Assembly (NCBI RefSeq): GCF_042678405.1
Contig: NZ_JBHTLI010000002.1
Location: forward strand, 186,001 to 250,000
Direction: 5' to 3'
Origin: Salegentibacter_A chungangensis
GTDB taxonomy: Bacteria; Bacteroidota; Bacteroidia; Flavobacteriales; Flavobacteriaceae
DNA length: 64,000 nt
Under the pieces are notes generated by a model. It was not told the origin of the DNA. It did not search any database and worked only from the letters and a program-made list of their open reading frames with translations. Made by a program: the position numbers and the translations under genes. Below, piece after piece: positions 1-9,160 of this stretch (within the stretch, counting starts at the first letter, position 1; every line of letters begins with the position of its first letter).

Positions 1-2199
1 AAAATTGACGAAAACACCGATGCTCAAAAGCGTCTTGATGAAAGTATCAAGACCGCTATGTATCACGGGGATGATGTCTTAATGATAATGGAACAGGAAA
101 CAGGGAATATCAGGTATTTCAGCAGGAATCTGATGTGCCCAACCACGGGAATCTCCTACCCTAACCCAGAACCCAACACCTTTTCTTTCAATTCTCCCAA
201 AGGGGCCTGCCCCAAATGCAACGGGATAGGGACTATTCACCAGGTGAATGTAGACAAGATAATTCCAGATTATTCAAAATCCATAAAGAACGGCGGCCTT
301 GCACCACAGGGACCTCAAAAGAAGAACTGGATCTTCTCCCAGCTGGAATTGATCGCCGAACGTTTCGATTTTAAGCTGAGTGATCCTATTTCTGAAATCC
401 CTAAGGAGGGCCTTGAAATGATCCTTCACGGCGGAAAGGAAAAGTTCTCTAAAGAATCAAAATCGCTTGGAATCACCAGGGACTATAAAATAGACTTTGA
501 AGGGGTGGCTACATTCATTGAAACCACCTACAGAAATAACGACTCCACATCCCTGCGCCGCTGGGCAAAGGAATATATGGATAAGATAGAGTGCCCGGCC
601 TGCGATGGCAGCCGGCTTAAAAAGGAGTCCTTATACTTCAGGATCAATAATAAGAATATAGCTGAACTGGCCGGGAAAGACATCAGTGATCTGGCCGACT
701 GGTTTTCAGACCTTGAATCGCATCTTAGCGAAAAGCAAAACAAGATCGCTTCAGAAGTAGTGAAAGAGATCAAAACCCGAATCCAGTTTCTGGTAGATGT
801 GGGACTAACTTATCTTTCGCTTAACCGTAGTTCAAAATCCCTTTCAGGAGGAGAGGCCCAGCGAATCAGGCTGGCCACCCAGATAGGGTCACAACTGGTA
901 GGTGTGCTTTATATACTGGACGAGCCCAGCATCGGGCTCCACCAGCGGGACAACGAAAAGCTCATTAACTCCCTCATTTCACTCAGGGATATAGGAAATA
1001 CGGTGATCGTGGTGGAACACGACCGTGATATGATAGAACGTGCCGACCACGTCATCGACATTGGTCCTAAGGCTGGTCGTCACGGAGGGGAGATCATTAG
1101 TGAAGGGCCGCCAAATGAACTTCTGAAACACGATACGCTTACAGCCAATTATATTAACGGGACCAAGCAGATAGAAATTCCGAAGAAACGAAGAGAAGGA
1201 AACGGGAAATTCATTGAACTTAAAGGGGCTACAGGAAACAACCTCAAGGATGTTTCCGTGAAAATTCCGTTGGGGAAAATGATAGCGGTCACAGGAGTCT
1301 CCGGAAGCGGGAAATCGACCCTTATTAACGAGACCCTCTACCCTATTATGAACGCTCATTACTTTAATGGCGTGAAGGCTCCAAAACCATATAAAAGCAT
1401 CAAGGGGCTTGATAATATAGACAAGGTGATAGACATCAATCAATCGCCAATAGGAAGGACTCCGCGTTCCAATCCTGCCACTTACACGGGGGTGTTTTCT
1501 GAGATCAGAAGTCTTTTCGCCAAAACTCCGGAAGCCCTGATAAGAGGCTATAAACCCGGGCGTTTCAGTTTCAATGTGAAAGGAGGAAGATGTGAGACCT
1601 GTCGCGGCGGCGGACTTCGAGTGATTGAAATGAACTTCCTGCCTGATGTTTATGTAGAGTGTGAAACCTGTCAGGGAAAAAGGTTCAACAGAGAAACTCT
1701 GGAAATAAGGTATAAAGGGAAATCTATCTCTGATGTTCTGGAAATGACCATCAATGAGGCCACTTCTTTCTTTGAGCCTATTCCCAAGATCTACAGAAAA
1801 TTAAAAACTATTCAGGATGTAGGACTGGGATATATCACTCTGGGACAACAAAGTACCACCCTTTCCGGAGGTGAAGCCCAAAGAATTAAACTGGCAACAG
1901 AGCTTTCTAAGCGTGATACCGGGAATACTTTTTATATATTGGACGAGCCAACCACGGGTCTTCATTTTGAAGATATCAGGGTTTTGATGGAAGTCCTTAA
2001 TAAACTTACCAATAAAGGAAACACCGTCCTGATCATTGAACACAATATGGATGTGATCAAAATGGCCGATTATATTATTGACATAGGAAAAGAAGGTGGT
2101 AAGCACGGAGGTGAGGTGATCGCCAAAGGTACGCCCGAGCAGGTAGCAAAAAGCAGAAAAAGCTACACCGCAAAATTCCTGAAGAAAGAACTGCAATAA
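1..2199 (+). CDS. uvrA: UvrA, excinuclease ABC subunit A (5' end outside window)
   Basis: This is the damage-recognition ATPase of nucleotide excision repair, which loads UvrB on damaged DNA in the cytoplasm. The reading frame is open from base 1 with no start, so about 733 C-terminal residues of a roughly 940-residue protein are present and the first ATP-binding P-loop is missing. Visible in window numbering: first ABC signature LSGGEAQRI near residue 281 with Walker B LDEPS near 307, second P-loop GVSGSGKST near 432, the CETC...CETC zinc finger near 531-557, and second signature and Walker B near 621 and 647. The following gene starts 22 bases after the stop and may be cotranscribed. Nothing is abnormal in the part seen. 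Confidence 0.97.
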   Translation, partial: KIDENTDAQKRLDESIKTAMYHGDDVLMIMEQETGNIRYFSRNLMCPTTGISYPNPEPNTFSFNSPKGACPKCNGIGTIHQVNVDKIIPDYSKSIKNGGLAPQGPQKKNWIFSQLELIAERFDFKLSDPISEIPKEGLEMILHGGKEKFSKESKSLGITRDYKIDFEGVATFIETTYRNNDSTSLRRWAKEYMDKIECPACDGSRLKKESLYFRINNKNIAELAGKDISDLADWFSDLESHLSEKQNKIASEVVKEIKTRIQFLVDVGLTYLSLNRSSKSLSGGEAQRIRLATQIGSQLVGVLYILDEPSIGLHQRDNEKLINSLISLRDIGNTVIVVEHDRDMIERADHVIDIGPKAGRHGGEIISEGPPNELLKHDTLTANYINGTKQIEIPKKRREGNGKFIELKGATGNNLKDVSVKIPLGKMIAVTGVSGSGKSTLINETLYPIMNAHYFNGVKAPKPYKSIKGLDNIDKVIDINQSPIGRTPRSNPATYTGVFSEIRSLFAKTPEALIRGYKPGRFSFNVKGGRCETCRGGGLRVIEMNFLPDVYVECETCQGKRFNRETLEIRYKGKSISDVLEMTINEATSFFEPIPKIYRKLKTIQDVGLGYITLGQQSTTLSGGEAQRIKLATELSKRDTGNTFYILDEPTTGLHFEDIRVLMEVLNKLTNKGNTVLIIEHNMDVIKMADYIIDIGKEGGKHGGEVIAKGTPEQVAKSRKSYTAKFLKKELQ

Positions 2200-2221
2200 C
2201 AAAGACACTTTAAAAATAAAA

Positions 2222-2911
2222 ATGAGAACAACTCAAAGAAACAAGACCTGGAATGAGATAAAAACAAACGACTCCTGGGCTATCTTCAAGATAATGGGAG
2301 AATTTGTGAATGGTTATGAAAAGTTGAGCCAGATAGGGCCCTGTGTATCCATTTTTGGATCTGCCAGAACCAAACCCGATCAGAAATACTATAAACTTGC
2401 CGAGCGGGTTTCCAAAAAGATCGTAGAGAACGGTTACGGGGTGATCACCGGTGGCGGACCGGGTATTATGGAAGCCGGTAATAAAGGAGCGCATCTTGGT
2501 GGCGGAACTTCCGTGGGGCTTAATATCGAACTTCCTTTCGAGCAGCACGACAACCCCTATATCGATAACGATAAGAGTCTTGATTTTGACTATTTCTTTG
2601 TGAGAAAGGTAATGTTCGTAAAATATTCCCAGGGATTTGTGGTAATGCCGGGAGGTTTTGGAACCCTGGATGAGCTTTTTGAAGCGATCACTCTTATCCA
2701 GACCAATAAGATCGACAAATTCCCGATCATCCTGGTAGGAAGCGAATTCTGGGGCGGCCTGGTAGACTGGATCAAACAAACCCTTCTGGACAGCTTTCAA
2801 AATATAAGCGCTGCAGATATAGACCTGGTACAGGTTGTTGATACTGAAGACGAAGTTATTGAGATCCTGAACGAATTCTACGATGAGTATAACCTGAGTC
2901 CAAACTTCTAG
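2222..2911 (+). CDS. LOG family Rossmann-fold protein (TIGR00730)
   Basis: This is a 229-residue member of the LOG/lysine-decarboxylase-like family. Proven members release cytokinin bases from their nucleotides or act as AMP/pyrimidine-nucleotide nucleosidases. The fingerprint PGGFGTLDE lies at residues 143-151 and a glycine-rich GGGPGIMEAG loop lies earlier, both typical of the nucleotide site. Real lysine decarboxylase activity is not expected. The ATG lies 22 bases after uvrA. A short CCCC-GA-GGGG-TTTT hairpin follows the stop and may weakly separate it from the next gene. The physiological substrate cannot be read from the sequence. Confidence 0.85.
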   Translation: MRTTQRNKTWNEIKTNDSWAIFKIMGEFVNGYEKLSQIGPCVSIFGSARTKPDQKYYKLAERVSKKIVENGYGVITGGGPGIMEAGNKGAHLGGGTSVGLNIELPFEQHDNPYIDNDKSLDFDYFFVRKVMFVKYSQGFVVMPGGFGTLDELFEAITLIQTNKIDKFPIILVGSEFWGGLVDWIKQTLLDSFQNISAADIDLVQVVDTEDEVIEILNEFYDEYNLSPNF

Positions 2912-2939
2912 TAATTCCCCGAGGGGTTTTGACCGAAGT

Positions 2940-5798
2940 TTGAGTATATTTAATCTTAATATTTATAAGTTAACACCTCTGAATTCCTTGAAAGGCTTCC
3001 TTCTTTATTTTATACTGCTTGCAGGAATAAGCTGCGGTTTTGCACAAAACCAGATTGACATCAATGCCGAACTTGATGTGCAAAACCACAGTTTTTATAT
3101 TCAGCAGCAAATAAAGTATACCAATACCAGTGACCAGGCTTTAAACGAGATCTATCTGAACGACTGGGCAAATGCTTTTAAACATAAGGTTACGCCATTG
3201 GCCAGGAGATTTGCTGAGGAGTATGTGAGGCGTTTTCATTTTGCCCGGGAAGAAGAGCGTGGCAGCACCCTTATTTTTTCTATTGCAGGTAATAGAGGGA
3301 ATTTCCTAAACTGGGACAGGCCGGCGGGATATCCCGATATCCTGAAAATAGAATTGGACTCTCCTCTTAAACCAGGAGAAACCTACACCCTTCAGCTTAA
3401 TTACAAGGTAAAGGTCCCAAGCGATAAATTCACCCGTTTTGGGGTTGACAATGAAAAGAACTTTAAACTAAGGTACTGGTATTTAACCCCTGTTGTTTAT
3501 AATGAAGGCTGGCAATTCTACAGTCATAAAAACCTGGGCAACCAATACAACTCTCCTTATGATATTAAGATCAGTCTCAAAATTCCCGAAAATTATCACA
3601 TAGGCACAGCCCTGAATCAAACCGAAATAGTAAGTGAGGAAAAGCAAAAAACGCTGAAACTGGAAGGCAGCAACAGGGTAGACTCAAAAATCTATATCAC
3701 CAATACCCAGCTTTTTGATGATATTGTTACCGAAGGACATCAAATAGTAACCAACGTTGAGGATGACGGGCTGCAAACCGGAATTAAAGGGCTCATCGTT
3801 CAGCGGATAATGCGTTTCCTGGAACAGCGTCTAGGCGAGTATCCTCATAAAAAACTTTTTGTGACCCGGGAAGATTATTTAAACAGTCCCGTATACGGCT
3901 TAAATCAGCTTCCGAATTTCATACGTCCGTTTCCCGATGGTTTTCAGTATGACATCAAGCAAATGAAGACCATCACCTCCTATTTTCTAAAAAACACACT
4001 CTTGGTGAATCCGCGGGATGAGCAATGGGTGAATGATGCCATTATGATCTCCTTAATGATGGATTATGTGGACACCTATTACCCTAAAATGAAACTCATA
4101 GGCAACCTAAGTGATATTATTGGGGTAAGGTGGTTTCACGCCGCAGATCTCGAATTTAACGATCAGTACCAGTTCCTTTATATGAATATGGCCAGGATGA
4201 ATCTTGACCAGCCGCTTACTATGGCCCAGGACTCTCTGGTGAAATTCAACAGGAATATAGCTAACAGCTACAAGGCCGGGGTGGGAATTAAATACCTTGA
4301 AGATTATCTTACCACAGATGCCGTCAAAGAGTCGGTTTCTGAATTCTATAAGAACTACCATCTAAAGGTCACCCCGGACGATACTTTTGAAGAGATTTTA
4401 AAGAAGAATACCACTAAAGATATCTCCTGGTTCTTTGAAGATTACGTGGGCAGCAATCAAAAGATAGATTTTCGGATAAAAAATGTAGAAAAGACCGAAG
4501 ATTCATTAAGGGTGACCGTTTTAAATAAAAAAGACAACCGGATGCCTGTCTCCCTTTACGGTCTTAATGATGGTAACATCACTTATAAGGTCTGGGTAGA
4601 TAATTTCGAAAAGGAAAAGACGGTAAGTTTACCCCGGGGCAATATTGAACGAGTGGCACTTAATTATGAGAAAAAGATCCCTGAGTTCAATCAAAGAGAC
4701 AATTACAAAAGAGTGTCCACTTTTCTTAATAAGCCCTTGCAATTCAGGCTTTTTCAGGACATAGAAGACCCGCGCTACACACAGATCTTCTTTATGCCCG
4801 AGTTTGAATACAACCTCTATGACGGGGTAGCCATAGGGCCTAAAGTTTATAACAAGACCATCCTGGCGAAGAATTTTCAGTTCGAGATATCTCCTAAATT
4901 TGGATTCACCAGTAAGACCGTGGTAGGTTCGGCTTCTGTAATGAACACACATCAGTTTGAGAACGAAAAACTTTATGCCATCAGGTATGGAGTTGGAGGT
5001 ACCCGCTTCTCTTATGGTTACGACCTATTCTACAATAAATACTCTCCCTTTTTGATATTTGCTTACCGCAATAAATATTTAAGGGATAATGAGCACCAGA
5101 GCTTAATGATAAGGAACGTAAGTGTTCAAAGAGATCTGGATCCCGAAAATCCTGTAGACGAGCCAAACTATAATGTATTCAATGTAAAGTACAGGTACAG
5201 TAACCCGCATATGTCCCATCACACTTCCGCGACCTTCGATTATCAGCTGGCAGAGAAATTCAGCAAGATCTCCTTAAGCCTTGAATACCGAAAGCTTTTC
5301 AGAAGTAACAGGCAGATCAACCTAAGGTTCTTTGCAGGTACTTTTCTTTACAATGATGACCGTGGAGACGATTATTTCAGTTTTGCGCTGGACCGCCCTA
5401 CAGATTACCTCTTCGATTATAATTACTACGGAAGAAGCCAGGGAAGCGGACTTTTCAGCCAACAGTTCATTATGGCTGAGGGCGGCTTCAAATCTAAGCT
5501 ACAGCCCGCTTTTGCCAACCAGTGGCTTGGTAGCGTGAATGCCAGCACCAATTTATGGAAGTGGATATTTGTTTATGGAGATATGGGATTGGTCAAGAAT
5601 AAGCATCAGGATGCCAAATTCCTTTATGACTCCGGAGTAAGAGTTAGCCTAGTTTCAGACTATTTTGAAGTCTTCTTCCCGGTTTACTCTAATTTAGGAT
5701 GGGAAGTGGGCCAACCCAATTATGATCAAAAAATAAGGTTTATAGTGGCTTTAGATCTTAACACTCTTATCAAGCTGTTTACCAGAAGATGGTATTAA
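2940..5798 (+). CDS. Secreted M1-peptidase-like protein with C-terminal outer-membrane barrel; catalytic zinc motif absent
   Basis: This 952-residue protein begins with a TTG codon; no in-frame ATG would keep the signal peptide (hydrophobic core about residues 18-34, ending GFAQ). Residues from about 37 to 600 resemble the beta-sandwich plus gluzincin-like part of M1 aminopeptidases. The HExxH zinc motif is not present, and the usual NEG(F/L)A segment reads QWVNDAIMISLMMDYV. From about residue 620 the chain becomes aromatic, alternating beta strands and ends in RRWY, as in outer-membrane barrels. I infer a surface-anchored pseudo-peptidase, possibly a binding or assembly protein. Known M1 structure supports the comparison; the barrel and the loss of catalysis are inference. 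It is monocistronic, with a terminator at its stop. Confidence 0.65.
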   Translation: MSIFNLNIYKLTPLNSLKGFLLYFILLAGISCGFAQNQIDINAELDVQNHSFYIQQQIKYTNTSDQALNEIYLNDWANAFKHKVTPLARRFAEEYVRRFHFAREEERGSTLIFSIAGNRGNFLNWDRPAGYPDILKIELDSPLKPGETYTLQLNYKVKVPSDKFTRFGVDNEKNFKLRYWYLTPVVYNEGWQFYSHKNLGNQYNSPYDIKISLKIPENYHIGTALNQTEIVSEEKQKTLKLEGSNRVDSKIYITNTQLFDDIVTEGHQIVTNVEDDGLQTGIKGLIVQRIMRFLEQRLGEYPHKKLFVTREDYLNSPVYGLNQLPNFIRPFPDGFQYDIKQMKTITSYFLKNTLLVNPRDEQWVNDAIMISLMMDYVDTYYPKMKLIGNLSDIIGVRWFHAADLEFNDQYQFLYMNMARMNLDQPLTMAQDSLVKFNRNIANSYKAGVGIKYLEDYLTTDAVKESVSEFYKNYHLKVTPDDTFEEILKKNTTKDISWFFEDYVGSNQKIDFRIKNVEKTEDSLRVTVLNKKDNRMPVSLYGLNDGNITYKVWVDNFEKEKTVSLPRGNIERVALNYEKKIPEFNQRDNYKRVSTFLNKPLQFRLFQDIEDPRYTQIFFMPEFEYNLYDGVAIGPKVYNKTILAKNFQFEISPKFGFTSKTVVGSASVMNTHQFENEKLYAIRYGVGGTRFSYGYDLFYNKYSPFLIFAYRNKYLRDNEHQSLMIRNVSVQRDLDPENPVDEPNYNVFNVKYRYSNPHMSHHTSATFDYQLAEKFSKISLSLEYRKLFRSNRQINLRFFAGTFLYNDDRGDDYFSFALDRPTDYLFDYNYYGRSQGSGLFSQQFIMAEGGFKSKLQPAFANQWLGSVNASTNLWKWIFVYGDMGLVKNKHQDAKFLYDSGVRVSLVSDYFEVFFPVYSNLGWEVGQPNYDQKIRFIVALDLNTLIKLFTRRWY

Positions 5799-5826
5799 AA
5801 TCTGCTTAATCCTGCCAGATTTTTCT
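5797..5826 (+). terminator. Intrinsic terminator after the M1-like gene
   Basis: AAAATCTG at 5797-5804 pairs with CAGATTTT at 5816-5823 across an 11-base loop, followed by a T-rich tail. The left arm overlaps the stop codon of the upstream gene. Confidence 0.6.
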
Positions 5827-5954
5827 TTTCACATTTTTTTATAACGAATTACATTATTCACAAAACAGTCGCGTTATTTCAGATAAAATTTTACAATTCT
5901 CTTTAAACTGAAATTTGCATTAGATATTTATCAATATATCTTAAAATTAATGAA

Positions 5955-5985
5955 TTGTATATAATCATAGTTTTCGTTACCTTTG
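5955..5985 (+). promoter_or_regulatory. Bacteroidota-type promoter for the E1 dehydrogenase gene
   Basis: TTG at 5955-5957, a 20-base spacer, then a perfect TAnnTTTG element (TACCTTTG) at 5978-5985. This matches the Bacteroidota housekeeping-sigma consensus. Transcription should begin near 5992, so a possible TTG start at 5983 would lie inside the -7 element. That decides for the ATG at 6007. Confidence 0.8.
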
Positions 5986-6006
5986 ATTCCATACAAAACA
6001 AAGTTC

Positions 6007-8409
6007 ATGCAAAGCGAAACACAGACTAAAGATTCAATTTCTTTTGAAGATTTTAAATCGCAGGTTTTAGAAGATTACAAGATCGCCGTTACCAGCCGGG
6101 AATGTAGTTTACTGGGACGGCGCGAAGTTCTTACCGGGAAGGCCAAATTCGGAATATTTGGTGATGGGAAAGAAGTTCCGCAGCTTGCAATGGCAAAGGC
6201 CTTCAAGAAGGGGGATTTCAGATCGGGTTACTATCGCGATCAGACCTTTATGATGGCCATCAATGAACTTAGCATTTCACAATTTTTTGCCGGCCTTTAT
6301 GCCGACACCAATATAGAGCACGAACCAATGTCTGGCGGAAGACAAATGGGAGGGCATTTTACCACCCACAGTCTTAACGAAGACGGAACCTGGAAGAACC
6401 TGATGCAGCAGAAGAATTCCAGTGCCGACATCTCTCCTACCGCCGGCCAGATGCCAAGACTTCTGGGGCTTGCCCAGGCTTCAAAGATCTACCGAAATGT
6501 TGAAGGAATAGATGCCGAAAAATTTTCAGACAAAGGGAACGAGGTTGCCTGGGGAACCATAGGTAACGCCAGTACCAGCGAAGGACATTTCTGGGAGACC
6601 GTAAATGCCGCCGGGGTGCTGCAGGTGCCAATGGTGCTTAGCGTTTGGGATGATGAATACGGAATTTCGGTACACGCCAAATATCAGACCACAAAAGAAA
6701 ATATTTCAGAGATCCTTAAAGGATTTCAGCGTGATGAAGACAACAAAGGTTACGAGATCATAGTCGTTAACGGCTGGGATTATGTAGCCCTTGTGGAAGC
6801 TTATGAAAAGGCAGCCGCAATTGCCAGAAATGAGCATTGCCCGGTTCTAATTCACGTAAAAGAACTTACCCAGCCACAGGGACACTCCACTTCAGGTTCT
6901 CACGAACGCTATAAGAGTGAAGATCGCCTTGCCTGGGAAAAGGAGTATGACTGTAATGCAAAATTAAGGGAGTGGATACTTCAGAACGATTTCAGTACTG
7001 CTGAAGAACTTGATGCTATAGAAAAAGACATCAAAAAAGAAGTTCGGGAAGGTAAAAAAGAAGCCTGGAATTCTTACCTGGAGCCAACGCGCAACAAACA
7101 GAAGGAACTTCTTAAGGTACTTACAAAGGTGGCTAAATCCAGTTCTAACAAGAACTTTCTGGTACCACTTGTCAACGAACTTAAAGGGAATAAGGAACCG
7201 CTTAAAAAAGACCTTGTTTCTATCGCAAGAAGAAGTCTTCGTTACCTGATTGGGGAAGAAAGCAGTGAAAAGACCGAATTTATAAACTGGCTTGAAGAAT
7301 ATTCTGAAACCACCCAGGAAGAATACAGCAGTCATCTTTACAGTACTAAATTTCCTGAAACGGAAGAGGTAAAACCTGTTTATGATGAAGAAAGCAAAGA
7401 GGTGGATGCAAGAGTTATCCTGCGTGACAACTTTGATACCATCTTCAGCAACTACCCTGAAACCCTCATCTTTGGAGAGGATTCGGGAGAGATTGGCGAT
7501 GTGAACCAGGGCCTTGAAGGACTTCAGAAGAAGCACGGAAAACTTCGGGTTGCCGATGTTGGTATCCGCGAAGCGACTATCCTCGGGCAGGGAATCGGGA
7601 TGGCGATGAGAGGCCTGCGTCCTATCGCAGAGATCCAGTACCTGGATTATGTGATGTATGCGCTTCAAACGATGAGTGATGACCTTTCAACACTTCAGTA
7701 CAGGACCAAAGGAAAGCAGAAAGCTCCTCTTATTGTAAGAACAAGAGGACACCGGCTGGAAGGTATCTGGCACAGCGGATCGCAACTTGGAGGCCTTCTC
7801 AACCTGTTACGCGGGATGTATGTGCTTGTTCCGAGAAATATGACCAAAGCGGCAGGATTCTATAACACCCTGCTTGAACAGGATGTTCCTGCACTTGTAA
7901 TAGAGTGTCTTAACGGCTACCGTCTTAAAGAAAGAATGCCGAAGAATCTTGGGGAATTCAGAACCCCAATTGGAGTTGTGGAAACCGTAAAGGAAGGAGC
8001 AGATATCACCCTTGTTTCTTATGGTTCTACCCTTAGGATCGTTGAGCAAACCGCTCAGGAGCTTCAGGAGGTGGGAATAGATGCCGAAGTGATAGATGTA
8101 CAGTCCCTGTTACCATTTGACCTGAACCACGATATTGTAAAAAGCGTGGAAAAGACCAACCGTTTGCTGGTAATAGATGAAGATGTACCGGGAGGCGCTT
8201 CTTCCTATATTCTTCAGCATATCCTGGAAGAACAGAATGCTTACAGATACTTGGATAGCAAACCGCAAACCTTGACGGCTAAAGAACACAGACCGGCTTA
8301 CGGAACCGATGGAGATTATTTCTCTAAACCATCAGCCGAGGATATTTTTGAAAAGGTTTATGCAATTATGCACGAATCCAATCCTTCAGAATATCCGAAA
8401 TTAAGATAA
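6007..8409 (+). CDS. Fused alpha-beta E1 component of a branched-chain 2-oxoacid dehydrogenase (2-oxoisovalerate type)
   Basis: This 800-residue protein joins E1-alpha (about 1-400) to E1-beta (about 460-800), a fusion common in Bacteroidota. E1 decarboxylates branched-chain 2-oxoacids with thiamine diphosphate and transfers the acyl group to lipoyl E2, feeding branched fatty-acid synthesis or valine/leucine/isoleucine breakdown. The alpha half keeps the thiamine-site layout but reads GNASTSEGHFWET instead of GDG..., and WDDEYGIS replaces the usual NN.YAIS. The beta half shows FGED near its start and VLVPRNMTKAAGF further on. No E2 or E3 gene is adjacent. A consensus promoter 22 bases upstream fixes the start. 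Pyruvate or another oxoacid as substrate cannot be excluded. Confidence 0.85.
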   Translation: MQSETQTKDSISFEDFKSQVLEDYKIAVTSRECSLLGRREVLTGKAKFGIFGDGKEVPQLAMAKAFKKGDFRSGYYRDQTFMMAINELSISQFFAGLYADTNIEHEPMSGGRQMGGHFTTHSLNEDGTWKNLMQQKNSSADISPTAGQMPRLLGLAQASKIYRNVEGIDAEKFSDKGNEVAWGTIGNASTSEGHFWETVNAAGVLQVPMVLSVWDDEYGISVHAKYQTTKENISEILKGFQRDEDNKGYEIIVVNGWDYVALVEAYEKAAAIARNEHCPVLIHVKELTQPQGHSTSGSHERYKSEDRLAWEKEYDCNAKLREWILQNDFSTAEELDAIEKDIKKEVREGKKEAWNSYLEPTRNKQKELLKVLTKVAKSSSNKNFLVPLVNELKGNKEPLKKDLVSIARRSLRYLIGEESSEKTEFINWLEEYSETTQEEYSSHLYSTKFPETEEVKPVYDEESKEVDARVILRDNFDTIFSNYPETLIFGEDSGEIGDVNQGLEGLQKKHGKLRVADVGIREATILGQGIGMAMRGLRPIAEIQYLDYVMYALQTMSDDLSTLQYRTKGKQKAPLIVRTRGHRLEGIWHSGSQLGGLLNLLRGMYVLVPRNMTKAAGFYNTLLEQDVPALVIECLNGYRLKERMPKNLGEFRTPIGVVETVKEGADITLVSYGSTLRIVEQTAQELQEVGIDAEVIDVQSLLPFDLNHDIVKSVEKTNRLLVIDEDVPGGASSYILQHILEEQNAYRYLDSKPQTLTAKEHRPAYGTDGDYFSKPSAEDIFEKVYAIMHESNPSEYPKLR

Positions 8410-8433
8410 AACCCGTATTTTAATTAGTTAGAT

Positions 8434-8467
8434 AAAAAAAGCCACGAAATTAATTCGTGGCTTTTTT
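8434..8467. terminator. Bidirectional terminator between convergent genes
   Basis: GCCACGAA (8441-8448) and TTCGTGGC (8454-8461) form a perfect 8-bp stem around a 5-base loop. It is flanked by A7 on the left and T6 on the right, so it can end both the E1 gene and the leftward lipoprotein gene. Confidence 0.88.
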
Positions 8468-8483
8468 GATTGGATGCAGTTAG

Positions 8484-9026
8484 TTACAACCATTCGAAGT
8501 GAGACATCTGAAAGCCTCTGAAACAATCGTCAACACAATTTTCGGGCACATATCCGCATTCGGAAATAACACCCTGCTGAGTCGTGTTGAAATAGATCGT
8601 ATTCTCTGTCTCATTTACCACGAGGTATTCTGCGAGACATAACTCGTATAATTCATCTACGCTAAGAGGTTCGGCTCCCGCCTCGTGAGAGCCTATTTCA
8701 TCGTTGGTTTCGGTATAGGTCTCTGTAATTTCTTCGTTATGCTCACCGTCCTCAGTTTTCTGTAAAAAAGCTTCATAGTAACGTTCAGCCACAATCCCGT
8801 CCTTTACAGTGATGGTGGTCCTGGAGCCGGCTCCGGTCCAGGAAATGAACTCAAGTGTGTAAGAGTATGAGTTCCCGTTCACCTCTTTCATCTCCGCCCA
8901 CATTTCCTTGCTTTCATTATAGTTTATGCCGCTATTGCCTTCGATCTTTCCGGATTTCTCCTGAGCAATACTGCAGGAAAGTAAAAAAGAAGGAATAAGG
9001 ATCAGGTATGCAATTACATTCTTCAT
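8484..9026 (-). CDS. Predicted lipoprotein of unknown function
   Basis: A 180-residue protein with a lipoprotein signal: a hydrophobic stretch after MKNV and the lipobox SFLLSC, putting the lipidated Cys at residue 18. The mature part is acidic and hydrophilic. It holds a SYSYTLEF...ITVKDGIVAERYYE segment that loosely recalls small DUF6174-type lipoproteins, and four further cysteines near the C-terminus (SECGY, ENCVDDC), which could form disulfides in the periplasm or on the surface. It stands alone between the E1 terminator and the menB terminator. No function can be assigned; the family resemblance is weak. Confidence 0.75.
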   Translation of the reverse strand: MKNVIAYLILIPSFLLSCSIAQEKSGKIEGNSGINYNESKEMWAEMKEVNGNSYSYTLEFISWTGAGSRTTITVKDGIVAERYYEAFLQKTEDGEHNEEITETYTETNDEIGSHEAGAEPLSVDELYELCLAEYLVVNETENTIYFNTTQQGVISECGYVPENCVDDCFRGFQMSHFEWL

Positions 9027-9087
9027 AATTAAGATTATTTCGCATCTATTAATAAGACACGAAAAAAGCCAAAGGTTGCGTGGAAAT

Positions 9088-9134
9088 AAAAAACCACGAA
9101 TCTTCTACTTCTCAAAGTAGTGAATTCGTGGTTT
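9088..9134 (-). terminator. Terminator of the menaquinone operon
   Basis: AAACCACGAA (9091-9100) pairs with TTCGTGGTTT (9125-9134), with an inner CTACTT/AAGTAG stem (9105-9120). On the minus strand the stem is followed by a run of T. The outer arm shares CCACGAA with the terminator at 8441. Confidence 0.8.
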
Positions 9135-9160
9135 CAGATAAACAGGATTTTTCCCCTTTC

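Noticed and set aside
979..1443. Long antisense frame in uvrA, and similar long antisense frames in menD, the E1 gene, argC and ilv genes
   Set aside because: They mirror codon structure of well-identified genes, lack family features and have no promoter or terminator of their own.
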